A DNA stretch of 64,000 nt from Alkalihalobacillus trypoxylicola (GCF_001590785.1 NZ_LTAO01000003.1:43317-107316), one strand, 5' to 3'. Shown: positions 8,556-17,623, counted from the first letter of the stretch. The notes: generated from the sequence alone by a model not told the origin. A program made the numbers and translations.

Positions 8556-9389
8556 TTATTTTTTATTTCGATATAAATACATAGTAAGTGGAGCAAAAAT
8601 AAGTAAGATAATGGCTGATGCAATGAAAACATAAATTAATTGTTCAGCTGTTACACTTCCATGCATAAGACCACGAACGGCTGCAGCTAATAAGGAAATA
8701 GGGTTAATCTCTACAAATCCTTGAAGCCAGGTTGGTAATGTTTCAGGAGCAACAAATACGTTACTAACAAATGTTAAAGGAAACAAAACCATCATACTAA
8801 CCATCATTAGTGATTTTTCTGAACGTAATATCATCGCAAGTGTCGTCCAAATCCATGATAAACAGAAGCAAAACCAAAGGACGATTCCTACTGCCAGTAT
8901 AACCCCGATGAATCCCCCCTCTGCCCGAAATCCTAATATGTAACCAAGACCAATCATAATCGAGGATGCCATACTATAACGAAGTACATCTACTAAAAGA
9001 GCTCCTACTAATGCGGATGGTAACCAGATAGGTAAGGTACGAAAGCGATCGAAAATCCCCTTCTTAATGTCATTATTTAAATCAAGACCCGTATACATCG
9101 TAATTTGTGATACGGTCATGACTAAAATTCCTGGAAGCAGGAATTGTAAATATTCGCTAGTTGAACCTGCAATCGCTCCACCAAATAGATAGGTGAACAT
9201 AAGCAAGAAAATAATAGGGAACATCGTGACATCAAATAATTGTTCAGGTATATGCTTAATTCTAAGCAAGGCACGCTTTCCGAAGGTTAGACTAGACGAT
9301 AAGGGATTAGGACTATTAGGACGTTTTGTCTGAGAAAAAACGTCTAATAATTCTTTTTCCTCTTGAGTTTGTTCGTACGGTTTATTCAT
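8556..9389 (-). CDS. ABC-2 type exporter permease (DrrB-like)
   Basis: Membrane half of an ABC exporter with six helices and the ABC-2 signature region (GLDLNNDIKKGIFDRFRTLPI, then LSWIWTTLAMILRSEKSLMM and FVSNVFVAPETLPTWLQ). It resembles DrrB-type permeases that export antibiotics or lipids. Start: ATG 9389 lies 8 bases after AAAGGGG; an in-frame GTG at 9398 touches the ribosome site. The gene overlaps the stop of the ATP-binding gene by 8 bases, so the two subunits are coupled. The substrate is unknown; the MerR neighbour suggests drug-induced export. Confidence 0.88.
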   Translation of the reverse strand: MNKPYEQTQEEKELLDVFSQTKRPNSPNPLSSSLTFGKRALLRIKHIPEQLFDVTMFPIIFLLMFTYLFGGAIAGSTSEYLQFLLPGILVMTVSQITMYTGLDLNNDIKKGIFDRFRTLPIWLPSALVGALLVDVLRYSMASSIMIGLGYILGFRAEGGFIGVILAVGIVLWFCFCLSWIWTTLAMILRSEKSLMMVSMMVLFPLTFVSNVFVAPETLPTWLQGFVEINPISLLAAAVRGLMHGSVTAEQLIYVFIASAIILLIFAPLTMYLYRNKK

Positions 9390-10368
9390 GACTTCCACCC
9401 CTTTCTATTGCTTCGTCAGTCGGCTTTTGACCCGTTAATGAAAGAAACACCTCATCTAAACTTGGCTGTCCTAATGTAAAAGAATCAACGACAATCGATT
9501 GCTCTGTTAAGACCTTCAGAATTTCGATCGCTTCTAATGATTGGTCAATTCGAATATGAAAGGACCCTGGTTCATTCAAGGTTTGAATCGAACTTGGGAA
9601 GCTTCTAGCAACTAGTTCCATTGCCTGTTCTCTTTCATTTTCATTCTTCAATGTAATCGCTAAAAGATTAGAGCCTACAGAGGACTTTAATTCATTTGGT
9701 GTCCCTTCTGCGATAATTTTCCCATCATTTATTACAGCAATACGATCAGCTAGTTGATCAGCTTCTTCTAAATATTGCGTCGTTAAAAGAACCGTTGTTC
9801 CTGCCTTTACTAAAATGCGAATAATATCCCAAACCTGATTTCGACTACGCGGATCGAGACCTGTAGTCGGTTCATCTAAAAACAATAAATCTGGAGTTAG
9901 TACAATACTGCCCGCTATATCAATCCTTCTACGCATCCCACCAGAATATTTTTTCACCTGTCGATTACTTGCCTCTTCTAAACGAAAGGCTTTTAATAAT
10001 TGAACCGCTCGTTCTTTCGCTTCTTTTTTGGTATAACCAACTAGCTTAGAAAGCATCACTAAATTTTCATAGCCCGTCAAGTCTTCATCTAATGAAGCAT
10101 ACTGCCCGGTTAAGCTAATTCTTTTTCTAACCTCAGCTGTTTCCGTTTTAATATCATATCCAAAAACCTTTGCCTCTCCACCATCAGGTTTTAGTAGTGT
10201 GGAAAGCATTCGTATCGTCGTTGTTTTTCCAGCCCCATTCGGACCTAAAAAACCATAAACCACCCCTTTTTTTATTTTTAAGTCAACACCATCTACGGCT
10301 CTATGCTCCCCAAATATTTTAACTAGTCCTTTTGCCTCAACGGCTAATACATTCTCTTCTCCAACCAT
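9382..10368 (-). CDS. ABC exporter ATP-binding subunit (DrrA-like)
   Basis: Nucleotide-binding subunit of the DrrA family. Walker A GPNGAGKTT, a Q-loop at SLTGQYASLDEDLTG, signature YSGGMRRR and Walker B LLFLDEPTTGLD are all visible, followed by a C-terminal DrrA-type domain ending SLDEVFLSLTGQ. The N-terminus is uncertain: GTG 10380, GTG 10374 and ATG 10368 are in frame. ATG 10368 was chosen, about 11 bases from AAGGAG; GTG 10374 is equally possible. The gene sits 3' of the merR gene by about 95 bases and 5' of the permease, in one transcription unit ending at 8442. Confidence 0.9.
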   Translation of the reverse strand: MVGEENVLAVEAKGLVKIFGEHRAVDGVDLKIKKGVVYGFLGPNGAGKTTTIRMLSTLLKPDGGEAKVFGYDIKTETAEVRKRISLTGQYASLDEDLTGYENLVMLSKLVGYTKKEAKERAVQLLKAFRLEEASNRQVKKYSGGMRRRIDIAGSIVLTPDLLFLDEPTTGLDPRSRNQVWDIIRILVKAGTTVLLTTQYLEEADQLADRIAVINDGKIIAEGTPNELKSSVGSNLLAITLKNENEREQAMELVARSFPSSIQTLNEPGSFHIRIDQSLEAIEILKVLTEQSIVVDSFTLGQPSLDEVFLSLTGQKPTDEAIERGGSHE

Positions 10369-10473
10369 ATCCACTTTCACTCCTTTTTATCATACAACTG
10401 ACCTTAAAATGAGTCTTTCTATTTTCCATTCTTTTTAATCAAGCGGTTTCCACATACAGCTCAGTTTGATTTC

Positions 10474-11220
10474 CTATTTTTTTTGTAAATAATAATGATT
10501 AACTGCTTGATCACTATACGTTTTGATAGGCTCTGGTATAACACTTTCAAACAAATGGGCATTCTCTTCAAAAAGATCAATTTTATCAGCTATTTGTTCA
10601 ACAATACTTGGGTCCACCATTTTTTCAATATCAACCATCAATTCCTTAATAATACACTGTACTTCCTCACTAGTCGGATCTTTCCCTTGGTTAATGGCAT
10701 CAATCATTTTATGAAAATAGATGACATTTTGCTTAAGTATACGACCTCTATCATCTGGACTGTGATTAAATAATTGGTCGACCCATTCCTTAGAAAAATG
10801 TTTAATCAAAAAATTCTTTTGCTCCCTCTCTAGTCGATACATATTAACGACCATAAAAAGAATATCCATGTATTCTACCGCTTTACCTTCACTAACCTCC
10901 ACTATTTGCTCAGCATCTTCTACTGCTTCAATCATTGTTTCAAGACGTTCCTTTTGTTCCATTAATAGCTTCTTCTGCAAAGATAATGTAAATGAATAAT
11001 GTTCTTTATTTTCATCTAAAAGTGGTTTAATCTCATCTAAAGAAATACCTAGAAATTTCCACGCTTGAATTCTTAATAATATTTTTTCTTCTTCTTTTCC
11101 ATATAACTTATGACCCTGAGCATTCGTGCTTTGAGGCTTTAATATGCCAATATCATCATAATAACGAAGTGTTCGAACCGTCACATTTATCCTTTTTGCA
11201 AATGTTCCAATCGTTTCCAT
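10474..11220 (-). CDS. MerR-family activator of the ABC exporter
   Basis: Winged-helix MerR regulator with a C-terminal effector region. Residues 1-70 contain the MerR DNA-binding pattern TIGTFAKRINVTVRTLRYYDDIGILKP followed by a wing and helix ending FLGISLDEIKPLLD. A long coiled-coil dimerisation helix (about 75-120) leads to an antiparallel helical domain of about 120 residues resembling the TipA-S/multidrug-sensing type. The promoter at 11249-11279 has the 19-bp spacer that is typical of MerR-activated genes, so autoregulation and drug-responsive control of the downstream ABC exporter are inferred. AAAGGGG precedes ATG 11220. Confidence 0.85.
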   Translation of the reverse strand: METIGTFAKRINVTVRTLRYYDDIGILKPQSTNAQGHKLYGKEEEKILLRIQAWKFLGISLDEIKPLLDENKEHYSFTLSLQKKLLMEQKERLETMIEAVEDAEQIVEVSEGKAVEYMDILFMVVNMYRLEREQKNFLIKHFSKEWVDQLFNHSPDDRGRILKQNVIYFHKMIDAINQGKDPTSEEVQCIIKELMVDIEKMVDPSIVEQIADKIDLFEENAHLFESVIPEPIKTYSDQAVNHYYLQKK

Positions 11221-11248
11221 ATCTTCACAACCCCTTTCACTTTTTTAA

Positions 11249-11279
11249 ATTGTATCCTGTTACGTTACGTTATAAGCAA
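11249..11279 (-). promoter_or_regulatory. MerR-type promoter with 19-bp spacer
   Basis: On the minus strand TTGCTT (11274-11279) and TACAAT (11249-11254) are separated by exactly 19 bases. That is longer than the normal 17 and is the hallmark of MerR-regulated promoters. The spacer contains the iterated element TAACGTAACGTAAC, a likely operator. It lies 28 bases before the merR start. Confidence 0.7.
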
Positions 11280-11499
11280 GAGGTTTTTTTGTATATGAAA
11301 AACTTAATTTTATCGTTTACTTCTTTTCTTCTACTATATTATCGTACACTTTTACTCATTTGTATTACTTATCCAAAAATTTATTTAGATATATATGTTC
11401 ATTAACTCATTGCAATTCTTTATGGGCAATTTTAATGATGGCATAGTACGAGCTCAAAATATTTAATACTTCGTTAAATCATAATCTTGAATCATTTAT

Positions 11500-11720
11500 T
11501 TATTAAAACGGAACGATTGGTTTTTGTTTTCCACTTTAGGTAGATGCTTTCCCAAGGGCTTGTCTTCAGCTAACTCTAACTAGGCTGGGCTTCGTCAGAG
11601 TGGATCTTCAGACTGCGCTCATCCTTTGGGAGTCACTACCTACCGTTACAATCAATAAGTAAATTCACAAGCATTCAAGACATATTTTTTACTTCACTTA
11701 AACTCACTACATCATTTCTA
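11500..11720 (-). repeat. repeat family A, copy 3
   Basis: Core 11539-11644 (106 bp), inverted relative to copies 1 and 2. The outer arms (GGTAGATGCTTTCCCAA and TTGGGAGTCACTACC) are intact, but the inner arm reads ACTCTAAC opposite GTCAGAGT, one mismatch. Flanks AACGATTGGTTTTTG and CAATCAATAAGTAAATTC match the other copies. The remaining bases from 11280 to 11500 hold no convincing gene. Confidence 0.8.
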
Positions 11721-11739
11721 TCTTTTAAGAAAATCGAAC

Positions 11740-11850
11740 GATTAGGTTGTTGATTTTCCCTTTAGGTAGATGCTTTCCCAAGGGCTTGTCTTCAGCTAAA
11801 TTGATGTTCGGTTTCGTTCACTTATAAATCAATGATGAAATGGACTCATG
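11740..11850 (-). repeat. repeat family A, truncated copy 4
   Basis: Begins with the family flank (AACGATTAGGTTGTTGATTTT) and the first 34 bases of the core (GGTAGATGCTTTCCCAAGGG... to TTCAGCTAA at about 11765-11798), then jumps straight to outer flank sequence (TTCGGTTTCGTTCACTTATA). The missing middle looks like an internal deletion. It ends just upstream of the lmrA promoter. Confidence 0.7.
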
Positions 11851-11860
11851 CAAAAAAACA

Positions 11861-11889
11861 TTGACAGGTTTAACGATTCTCACTAAAAT
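11861..11889 (+). promoter_or_regulatory. sigma-A promoter of lmrAB
   Basis: TTGACA at 11861-11866 and TAAAAT at 11884-11889 with a 17-base spacer. It stands about 55 bases before the lmrA start and is followed directly by the candidate operator. Confidence 0.75.
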
Positions 11890-11903
11890 AGGTAAGCAAC
11901 CTA

Positions 11904-11925
11904 TAATAGACCAGTCAGTATAATC
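11904..11925 (+). promoter_or_regulatory. probable LmrA operator
   Basis: The stretch ATAATAGACCAGTCAGTATA has a GAC-CA-GTC dyad and lies at the expected transcription start. LmrA/YxaF of B. subtilis are known to bind boxes containing a TAGACCRGTC-type core in front of lmrAB, so this site probably mediates autorepression. Confidence 0.65.
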
Positions 11926-11944
11926 TTAAAGGAGAACAGACTTA

Positions 11945-12517
11945 ATGGATGCAAAACTAGATTCAAAAACGAATATCCTCGCTGCTGCTGCTAGACTTTT
12001 TCATTTACAAGGCTATCACGCAACAGGTCTTAACCAGATTTTAAAAGAAAGTGGTGCTCCTAAAGGATCTCTCTATTACTATTTTCCAAATGGAAAAGAA
12101 CAGCTAGCTACAGAAGCTATTGAGCAAATGAGCGAACGAATTTACGTTGAAATTAAAAATAGCTTAAATAACTTTCCAACGTTAAAAGAAGGAATTCAGT
12201 TTTATATTGAGAAATTAGCTCAAAAATTCGATAAAATAGACGAGCTCGAATCGATGCCCATAGGGCTTCTAGCTTCAGAAACTTCTTTAATTAGTGAGCC
12301 TTTGCGAAACACATGCTTACGCTCTTATCAGAAATGGGAGGATTTATATTATCAAAAATTAATTGAAAACCATTTTGACAGTAAGGATGCATCGCATATT
12401 AGTGTAATGATTACCTGTTTAATAGAAGGAGCAATTACCCGTTCGTTAGTAAGTCATAATGGGAATCCATTGAGAGAGGTTCGTATTAGTTTAAATAAAC
12501 TGATTGAAGAAAAATGA
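11945..12517 (+). CDS. lmrA: TetR-family repressor LmrA
   Basis: A 190-aa TetR regulator of the LmrA/YxaF subgroup. The N-terminal helix-turn-helix reads AARLFHLQGYHATGLNQILKE then GAPKGSLYYYFPNGKEQLA, which is characteristic of this subgroup. The C-terminal ligand domain follows (about 80-190). In B. subtilis, LmrA represses lmrAB and loss of repression gives lincomycin resistance. The same order is seen here: repressor, 66-base gap, DHA2 transporter. AAAGGAG precedes the ATG. The effector is not readable from sequence; flavonoids are known effectors in B. subtilis. Confidence 0.85.
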   Translation: MDAKLDSKTNILAAAARLFHLQGYHATGLNQILKESGAPKGSLYYYFPNGKEQLATEAIEQMSERIYVEIKNSLNNFPTLKEGIQFYIEKLAQKFDKIDELESMPIGLLASETSLISEPLRNTCLRSYQKWEDLYYQKLIENHFDSKDASHISVMITCLIEGAITRSLVSHNGNPLREVRISLNKLIEEK

Positions 12518-12583
12518 ATGTAATTTAACTATTCGTAAAAAATATAAATATAGACAATTTGTAGAGATGGAGAGGTATGCAGC

Positions 12584-14026
12584 ATGACGAATATCCCACA
12601 AACAGAAGTCGCACAAGAAAAAATCCGTCCTGTGCCGATTACAATTGCTCTTATTATAGGAGCATTTATTGGATTATTTAGTGAAACAGCTCTAAATATG
12701 GCTCTCACTAATATTATGGCAGAATTTCAAATTTTGCCTCATGTAGCTCAATGGTTAACAACAGGATATTTACTTGTTCTTGGTATTTTAGTACCGGTTA
12801 CTGGATTTTTACTACAATGGTTTACGACACGTCAATTGTTTATCGCCTCACTATGTTTTTCAATAATTGGTGCCATTATTGGCGGATTAGCTCCTAGCTT
12901 TGAAATTTTAATGATTTCGAGAATCGTTCAAGCAATGGGTACAGCAATTCTTTTACCATTAATGACTAATGTTATTTTACTAATTTTCCCTCCAAGTAAA
13001 AGAGGAACCGTTATGGGGACTATGGGGTTAGTGATTATGGTTGCTCCAGCAGTTGGTCCTACTCTTTCTGGACTTCTTGTCGATAGCTGGGGATGGCAAT
13101 CTATATTTTGGATTTTCACACCTGTATTAATACTATCACTTATTTTTGGTATGATATTCATCCAGAACGTCTCAACTATTACTAAACCTAAAATCGATAT
13201 TCTTTCTATCCTCCTCTCGTCTATTGGATTTGGTGGAGTTGTTTATGGGTTTAGTAGTGCTGGAAAAGGAACCGGTTCATGGTTAGACCCTATTGTTTTT
13301 ATTCCGATTCTTATTGGGTTAATAGCGCTTTTAATCTTTTCTATAAGACAGCTTAAACTGGATCAGCCTATGCTTGATTTAAAGGTTTTCAAATTTCCTA
13401 TGTTTTCATTAGGAGTTATCATGGTATTTTTAGGGATGATGATTATTTTATCCTCTGCGATTCTTTTGCCGCTTTATTTAAAGGGTGGACTTTTATTAAC
13501 AGCTTTAGCTGCAGGCTTTGTTTTACTTCCTGGTGGAATTATTAATGGGTTAATGTCACCTATAACAGGAAGGTTATTTGACAAATTTGGACCAAAGTTT
13601 TTAATCATACCTGGCTTTGCTTTAACCACTACTTTTACTTTTCTATTTACAAACGTTACAACAGAAACGAGTCAAATAGCGATTATTATTATGCACACGA
13701 TATTGTTTATTGGGGTGGCAATGGTTATGATGCCATCACAAACGAATGGTCTTAATCAATTACCCAAAAGTAATTATCCAGATGGATCGGCAATTATGAA
13801 TACTTTATCTCAAATTGCAGGTGCAATTGGGACAGCTATTGCGATTGGATTTCTATCGGCTGGTCAAGCTAGCTATCTAGACGCAGCTACCAATCCAAAT
13901 GATCCTCTTGTTATAGCAGAAGCATTAACCGCTGGTACTCAAAACGCGTTCTTTTTTGCCTTTATTGCTTCTATCATTGGATTAATCGTTTCTTTATTTG
14001 TTAAGAGGGTGAAGGTCTCACACTAA
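12584..14026 (+). CDS. lmrB: DHA2-family drug:proton antiporter LmrB
   Basis: A 480-aa major-facilitator exporter of the EmrB/QacA (14-TM) group, the size of B. subtilis LmrB. Fourteen hydrophobic helices are seen. Motif-C-type sequence GLVIMVAPAVGPTLSGLLVDSWGW marks drug antiporters, and MSPITGRLFDKFGPK is the motif-A-like loop. It probably exports lincomycin-like or other hydrophobic drugs by proton exchange at the plasma membrane. It is co-transcribed with lmrA and ends at a strong terminator at 14075. Confidence 0.85.
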   Translation: MTNIPQTEVAQEKIRPVPITIALIIGAFIGLFSETALNMALTNIMAEFQILPHVAQWLTTGYLLVLGILVPVTGFLLQWFTTRQLFIASLCFSIIGAIIGGLAPSFEILMISRIVQAMGTAILLPLMTNVILLIFPPSKRGTVMGTMGLVIMVAPAVGPTLSGLLVDSWGWQSIFWIFTPVLILSLIFGMIFIQNVSTITKPKIDILSILLSSIGFGGVVYGFSSAGKGTGSWLDPIVFIPILIGLIALLIFSIRQLKLDQPMLDLKVFKFPMFSLGVIMVFLGMMIILSSAILLPLYLKGGLLLTALAAGFVLLPGGIINGLMSPITGRLFDKFGPKFLIIPGFALTTTFTFLFTNVTTETSQIAIIIMHTILFIGVAMVMMPSQTNGLNQLPKSNYPDGSAIMNTLSQIAGAIGTAIAIGFLSAGQASYLDAATNPNDPLVIAEALTAGTQNAFFFAFIASIIGLIVSLFVKRVKVSH

Positions 14027-14074
14027 TTGAAATGAATGAACAGAGACCGTCATAACTAGCCTCGAATACAGACA

Positions 14075-14115
14075 AAATCTCCGTCACTTGGAAATAGTGA
14101 TGGAGATTTTTTTCT
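14075..14115. terminator. terminator after lmrB
   Basis: AATCTCCGTCACT and AGTGATGGAGATT pair around TGGAAAT, followed by seven T residues (14108-14114). The convergent YcdB-like gene ends at 14191 and could share it. Confidence 0.88.
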
Positions 14116-14190
14116 GCTACTAGCTTTTAAGCAAGTTAGCATGCCTCTTTTCAATTTTTTTACTGAATAATCATTGTTTAATGACATTCT

Positions 14191-15675
14191 TTAAAAGAAC
14201 ATCGCATCTCCTACATCGACAAACATCGCATCACCAGTTAAGGCATCTATAGCCTTCACATGACCAACCGTAGCAGGGAAAGCCGGTACATAACTTAAAT
14301 TGTAATGTACTTGACCGTCTTCATCGTACTCCATTAAATAAGCTAACTCCATCTTAAGTGATTCCTTATAAATCGTTTTAGCTCTTTCTATTGAAATCAG
14401 AGAACCTTCTTTAACCTCATTTAGCTCCTGCTCTTTAGGGACTTCTAATGCTAAAAAGGTAATTCTGCCTGTCTCTTTTCCGACGGTTATAACACTAGCA
14501 TGCTGATCCACTCTTACATCTTTATAATAATAATGAAAGTAAAATTCATAGGTTTCTTCTAACAGCTCGAAATCGTCTTCGAAATCTTCGTAGTCTTCCT
14601 CTAATTCCAATTGGTCCTCTAAATGGTCCACTTCATCTAAATCATCTTCGTTCTCTTCTAGTTCTATATCAAAATTTTCTTGTTCTTGTTTCTCAAGCTT
14701 GAAATTTTGATCGGCATTTGGATAAAGCTGAAACAAAAATTGTAACGCTTTTTCTTTTGCTTCGTCATAGCTTATTTTCTCATTAGAACAGGAGACACTT
14801 TCTTGACTTGTTATCTTTATTAGATTTCCACTATGCTCTTCAAAACAAAGTTTGATAATCTGCTCCTCAGCTTCTTCCATTTCATAAGAAAAGCTTTCCT
14901 TCTCAACTGCAACGCCCGACCAGATTTCTATTCGATTTCCATCTATAATTTTTTGATTAATTAATTGATAATCAGGTGTAATCCCTATCATTTCGTAGAT
15001 GCTCTTTTTAAGTGGCACTAATTTATTGATTGGGGATTCTTCAATATTAAATTCTTGTCTAATACTAGAGCCTTCTTGACCATCAACTGGTATATCCATT
15101 ACTTGTTCTATCACCTGGTAGGAGAATCGATACGTATCGTCACCGTTTTTATAAGTTGCTCGGTCAAATTTTTGAATCACTAATTCAAAATCTAATTGAG
15201 CGATATATTGTTTTAATGCTTCACTCTCTGGAATGATTTGTTCAGGATAATGAATGATATATGACTCATTACTGTAGTTGTAATGAGTCACTTGACCCGC
15301 TTTATTTACCGTCACAACAAACCCTGTACCTGGTAAAAAAAGATCATAAGTTGTTTCTTTTTTCTCGTAAACAATCATAAAGCTTTCATCTAATTCTAAT
15401 AAAGAAGATAATTGAAAATCATTTAGATTTGGATTAAAAGCTTTAAAAAATTGTTTGCCTTTTTCTAAGATTTCGTTTTTATTTAACGTTGAAAGAGACT
15501 CTTCTTCTAATGGATGTAGAGAAAATGAGATTAAATTCCCTTCTTCTAATGAATAGGAACCTATTTCTTCTTTTGTCTCACCATTTAATAATGTAAATTC
15601 ATTCTCAGCAAATTCCGAACGCTGGCTTGTAACTGGTACCGATATAAAAGGTAGGAGCTTCTCTATTATAGTCAT
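14191..15675 (-). CDS. YcdB/YcdC-like domain protein with acidic insert
   Basis: A 494-aa protein with two alpha/beta segments resembling YcdB/YcdC repeat domains: EILEKGKQFFKAFNP near residue 70 and DEAKEKALQFLFQLYPNAD near residue 300, each preceding beta-rich stretches such as FYFHYYYKDVRVDQHASVITVGKETGRI. A glutamate/aspartate-rich insert occupies roughly residues 330-375. The C-terminus has Y-x-LSYVPAFPATVGHVKAIDALTG. No signal peptide or membrane helix is evident, which is unusual because relatives are often exported. Function unknown. GAAGGAAA lies upstream of ATG 15675. Confidence 0.6.
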   Translation of the reverse strand: MTIIEKLLPFISVPVTSQRSEFAENEFTLLNGETKEEIGSYSLEEGNLISFSLHPLEEESLSTLNKNEILEKGKQFFKAFNPNLNDFQLSSLLELDESFMIVYEKKETTYDLFLPGTGFVVTVNKAGQVTHYNYSNESYIIHYPEQIIPESEALKQYIAQLDFELVIQKFDRATYKNGDDTYRFSYQVIEQVMDIPVDGQEGSSIRQEFNIEESPINKLVPLKKSIYEMIGITPDYQLINQKIIDGNRIEIWSGVAVEKESFSYEMEEAEEQIIKLCFEEHSGNLIKITSQESVSCSNEKISYDEAKEKALQFLFQLYPNADQNFKLEKQEQENFDIELEENEDDLDEVDHLEDQLELEEDYEDFEDDFELLEETYEFYFHYYYKDVRVDQHASVITVGKETGRITFLALEVPKEQELNEVKEGSLISIERAKTIYKESLKMELAYLMEYDEDGQVHYNLSYVPAFPATVGHVKAIDALTGDAMFVDVGDAMFF

Positions 15676-15741
15676 GTTTGTTTTCCTTCTCTTTAATAGA
15701 TATAATTTTAAAATGATTGCGTCTGTTGCATTAAATGCTTT

Positions 15742-16206
15742 CTAAATAAATAATTGGAAGCCAAAATGAAAGGCAATCCCGATAGCCATTGACCATACAC
15801 TAATCGCGATTATTTGCCAAAGCGTTACATATTCCCTGCTAGTTCCAGCTGCAATGGCAATGATGGCACCGATATGATAGCCATATAATGGTCCTGCAAA
15901 GCTAACTCCAGGAACTCCATATTTTTGGAAAAGGCCTTGAGCTCTTTTCCACCTGCCGCCTTCTTTGTCTTTTTTAGGCTTACGAAACTTATCTATGAGC
16001 CAAATAAAAGCAACAACCGATAATATATTTCCTACAATACCAATGATAATGACCGCAATCGTAGGAAACCCTAAAGCAATCCCAACCGGTATAGCTAAAT
16101 AAGATTCAAAAAATGGAATAATTGAAATAATAAATATTCCTAAGTATTGATAGATAACATCCAAATCATGAATGTACCTTATAATATCCTGCATCATGTT
16201 TTCCAT
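15742..16206 (-). CDS. small multidrug export family protein (Sm_multidrug_ex)
   Basis: A 154-aa membrane protein with four to five hydrophobic helices. The block IISIIPFFESYLAIPVGIALGF near residue 25, a basic cytoplasmic loop (DKFRKPKKDKEGGRWKRAQ) and YGVPGVSFAGPLYGYHIGAIIAIAAG are typical of this family. The family name is historical; transport has not been shown broadly, so a drug role is not claimed. AAGGAG is 9 bases before ATG 16206. The gene lies in the same orientation as the PadR/HAAS pair, 78 bases downstream of it. Confidence 0.75.
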   Translation of the reverse strand: MENMMQDIIRYIHDLDVIYQYLGIFIISIIPFFESYLAIPVGIALGFPTIAVIIIGIVGNILSVVAFIWLIDKFRKPKKDKEGGRWKRAQGLFQKYGVPGVSFAGPLYGYHIGAIIAIAAGTSREYVTLWQIIAISVWSMAIGIAFHFGFQLFI

Positions 16207-16283
16207 AACATTCTCCTTCTTTTTCCATAATCATTAATATATACGTTAAATTAAGATGCATTGTTTCATATTTATTAGATTTT

Positions 16284-17228
16284 TTATGATTTTAAAGTAA
16301 AATCATAAAAAGCTGAGAACATTCCACATATTAAAGCAGCTATAGGGAAAATAAGCCAATTTATATACCATAGATGAAACACCAAACCAGTAATAAGAAA
16401 TATAATGACGGCTAATGGCATCACAATTCCTGCCACTGCACCATTAAAGCTTTCAGACTTTTGTTCTTCTACTGAAACTACATAATCCTGTAGAAGCTTC
16501 TTATAGGTTTCATATAATCCACCAAAATAAATAAATATAAATACGGCTATAGCGACCATTAATAGAAGTAAGCTTATTCCATACATGACAAAATCTATTC
16601 CAATTGATGCAGTCCATAATAATGTTAGAGGAGAAAGAATACATAGAGCGATACCTAAGATGAGCATCATAACAAACGTCGGTTGAAAAGCATCACGGCT
16701 TTTTTGAACAATTCTTTTTACCTGCGCTGAAACTTCAAAGCTCCCTTCATCTATATGCTTATATTTTTGAAGCTTCATACCATTATAAATAAACAAACCG
16801 ACTGCTACCGCTATACATACAAGGAATGTAGCTAATCCTAAAAATATACCACTACCTCCTGAAACCATTTGAATCATTAAAACTAATAAGGCAAAACCGA
16901 CGATACAAAGAAAAACACCTAAACCAATCATTTTATTAAATGACTTCTTATCCTCAATATAAGCAAACACTTCAGCATCTTCTAAAAGAGGCAATGCTTC
17001 CTTTTCTTGAACGTTTAAACCTAGGTCAAATTCTTCGATAATCTCATCAATATTACCAAATTCTGAAATGACAACTCCAACCGCCTCATTTTCTGATTTT
17101 CCTTCTCTTTTTAACTCAAAATATTTCTCTTCCATATTTGCTAAAAGATCTTCTTTTAATTGTAATATCTCTTGTGATTTTGGTAATGGTGCAAACATAT
17201 TATCTAAATAACTAATGATCGTATTCAA
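16284..17228 (-). CDS. HAAS-domain membrane protein, PadR partner
   Basis: The N-terminal 80 residues form an all-helical domain (YLDNMFAPLPKSQEILQLKEDLLANMEEKY, then SENEAVGVVISEFGNIDEI), the HAAS signalling domain usually encoded next to PadR regulators. Six or so hydrophobic helices follow (about 105-300). The start is a TTG at 17228 that overlaps the padR stop (TTGA), 8 bases after GGAGGAG. The gene therefore sits in a translationally coupled pair. The likely role is a membrane-linked sensor or effector for the PadR protein; the signal is unknown. Confidence 0.7.
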   Translation of the reverse strand: MNTIISYLDNMFAPLPKSQEILQLKEDLLANMEEKYFELKREGKSENEAVGVVISEFGNIDEIIEEFDLGLNVQEKEALPLLEDAEVFAYIEDKKSFNKMIGLGVFLCIVGFALLVLMIQMVSGGSGIFLGLATFLVCIAVAVGLFIYNGMKLQKYKHIDEGSFEVSAQVKRIVQKSRDAFQPTFVMMLILGIALCILSPLTLLWTASIGIDFVMYGISLLLLMVAIAVFIFIYFGGLYETYKKLLQDYVVSVEEQKSESFNGAVAGIVMPLAVIIFLITGLVFHLWYINWLIFPIAALICGMFSAFYDFTLKS

Positions 17229-17560
17229 TGTCTATTCTCCTCCTTAATAAATCGATTAATGACTTTTTTTGTTAGTGTCCACTCTTCACACTTTTCCTTG
17301 TAATAAAGCCTACCTTCTTCTGTAATTTTGTAATAGGTTCGCCTTTTCCCATGTGTTTGGTCTTTATGAAAAGATTCAATATATCCTTTTGTTAATAAAC
17401 GATTGAACGCAGAATATAAGGTGGTCTCTTTAATAATATAATTTTCTTCTGATAACTCTTTTATATTTTTCGAAATTTCATATCCATATGAATCCTTCTC
17501 TAACAAGAGATAAAGAATAATCGTATCATTATAGCCGCGTATAACATCACTACTTATCAA
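17225..17560 (-). CDS. PadR-family transcriptional regulator
   Basis: A 111-aa winged-helix repressor. The PadR pattern is clear: ILYLLLEKDSYGYEISKNI, KETTLYSAFNRLLTKGYIES and HGKRRTYYKITEEGRLYY. The short C-terminal helix places it in the small PadR-s2 group. It is cotranscribed with the HAAS protein. A perfect 13-bp inverted repeat within the promoter (17624-17663) is the probable binding site, consistent with autorepression. Confidence 0.85.
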   Translation of the reverse strand: MISSDVIRGYNDTIILYLLLEKDSYGYEISKNIKELSEENYIIKETTLYSAFNRLLTKGYIESFHKDQTHGKRRTYYKITEEGRLYYKEKCEEWTLTKKVINRFIKEENRH

Positions 17561-17623
17561 CTGATGTCTCCTTTCTAATCAACTTACTTAAAAGTGATTA
17601 TTACTTTGACAGTCGTACTATGT

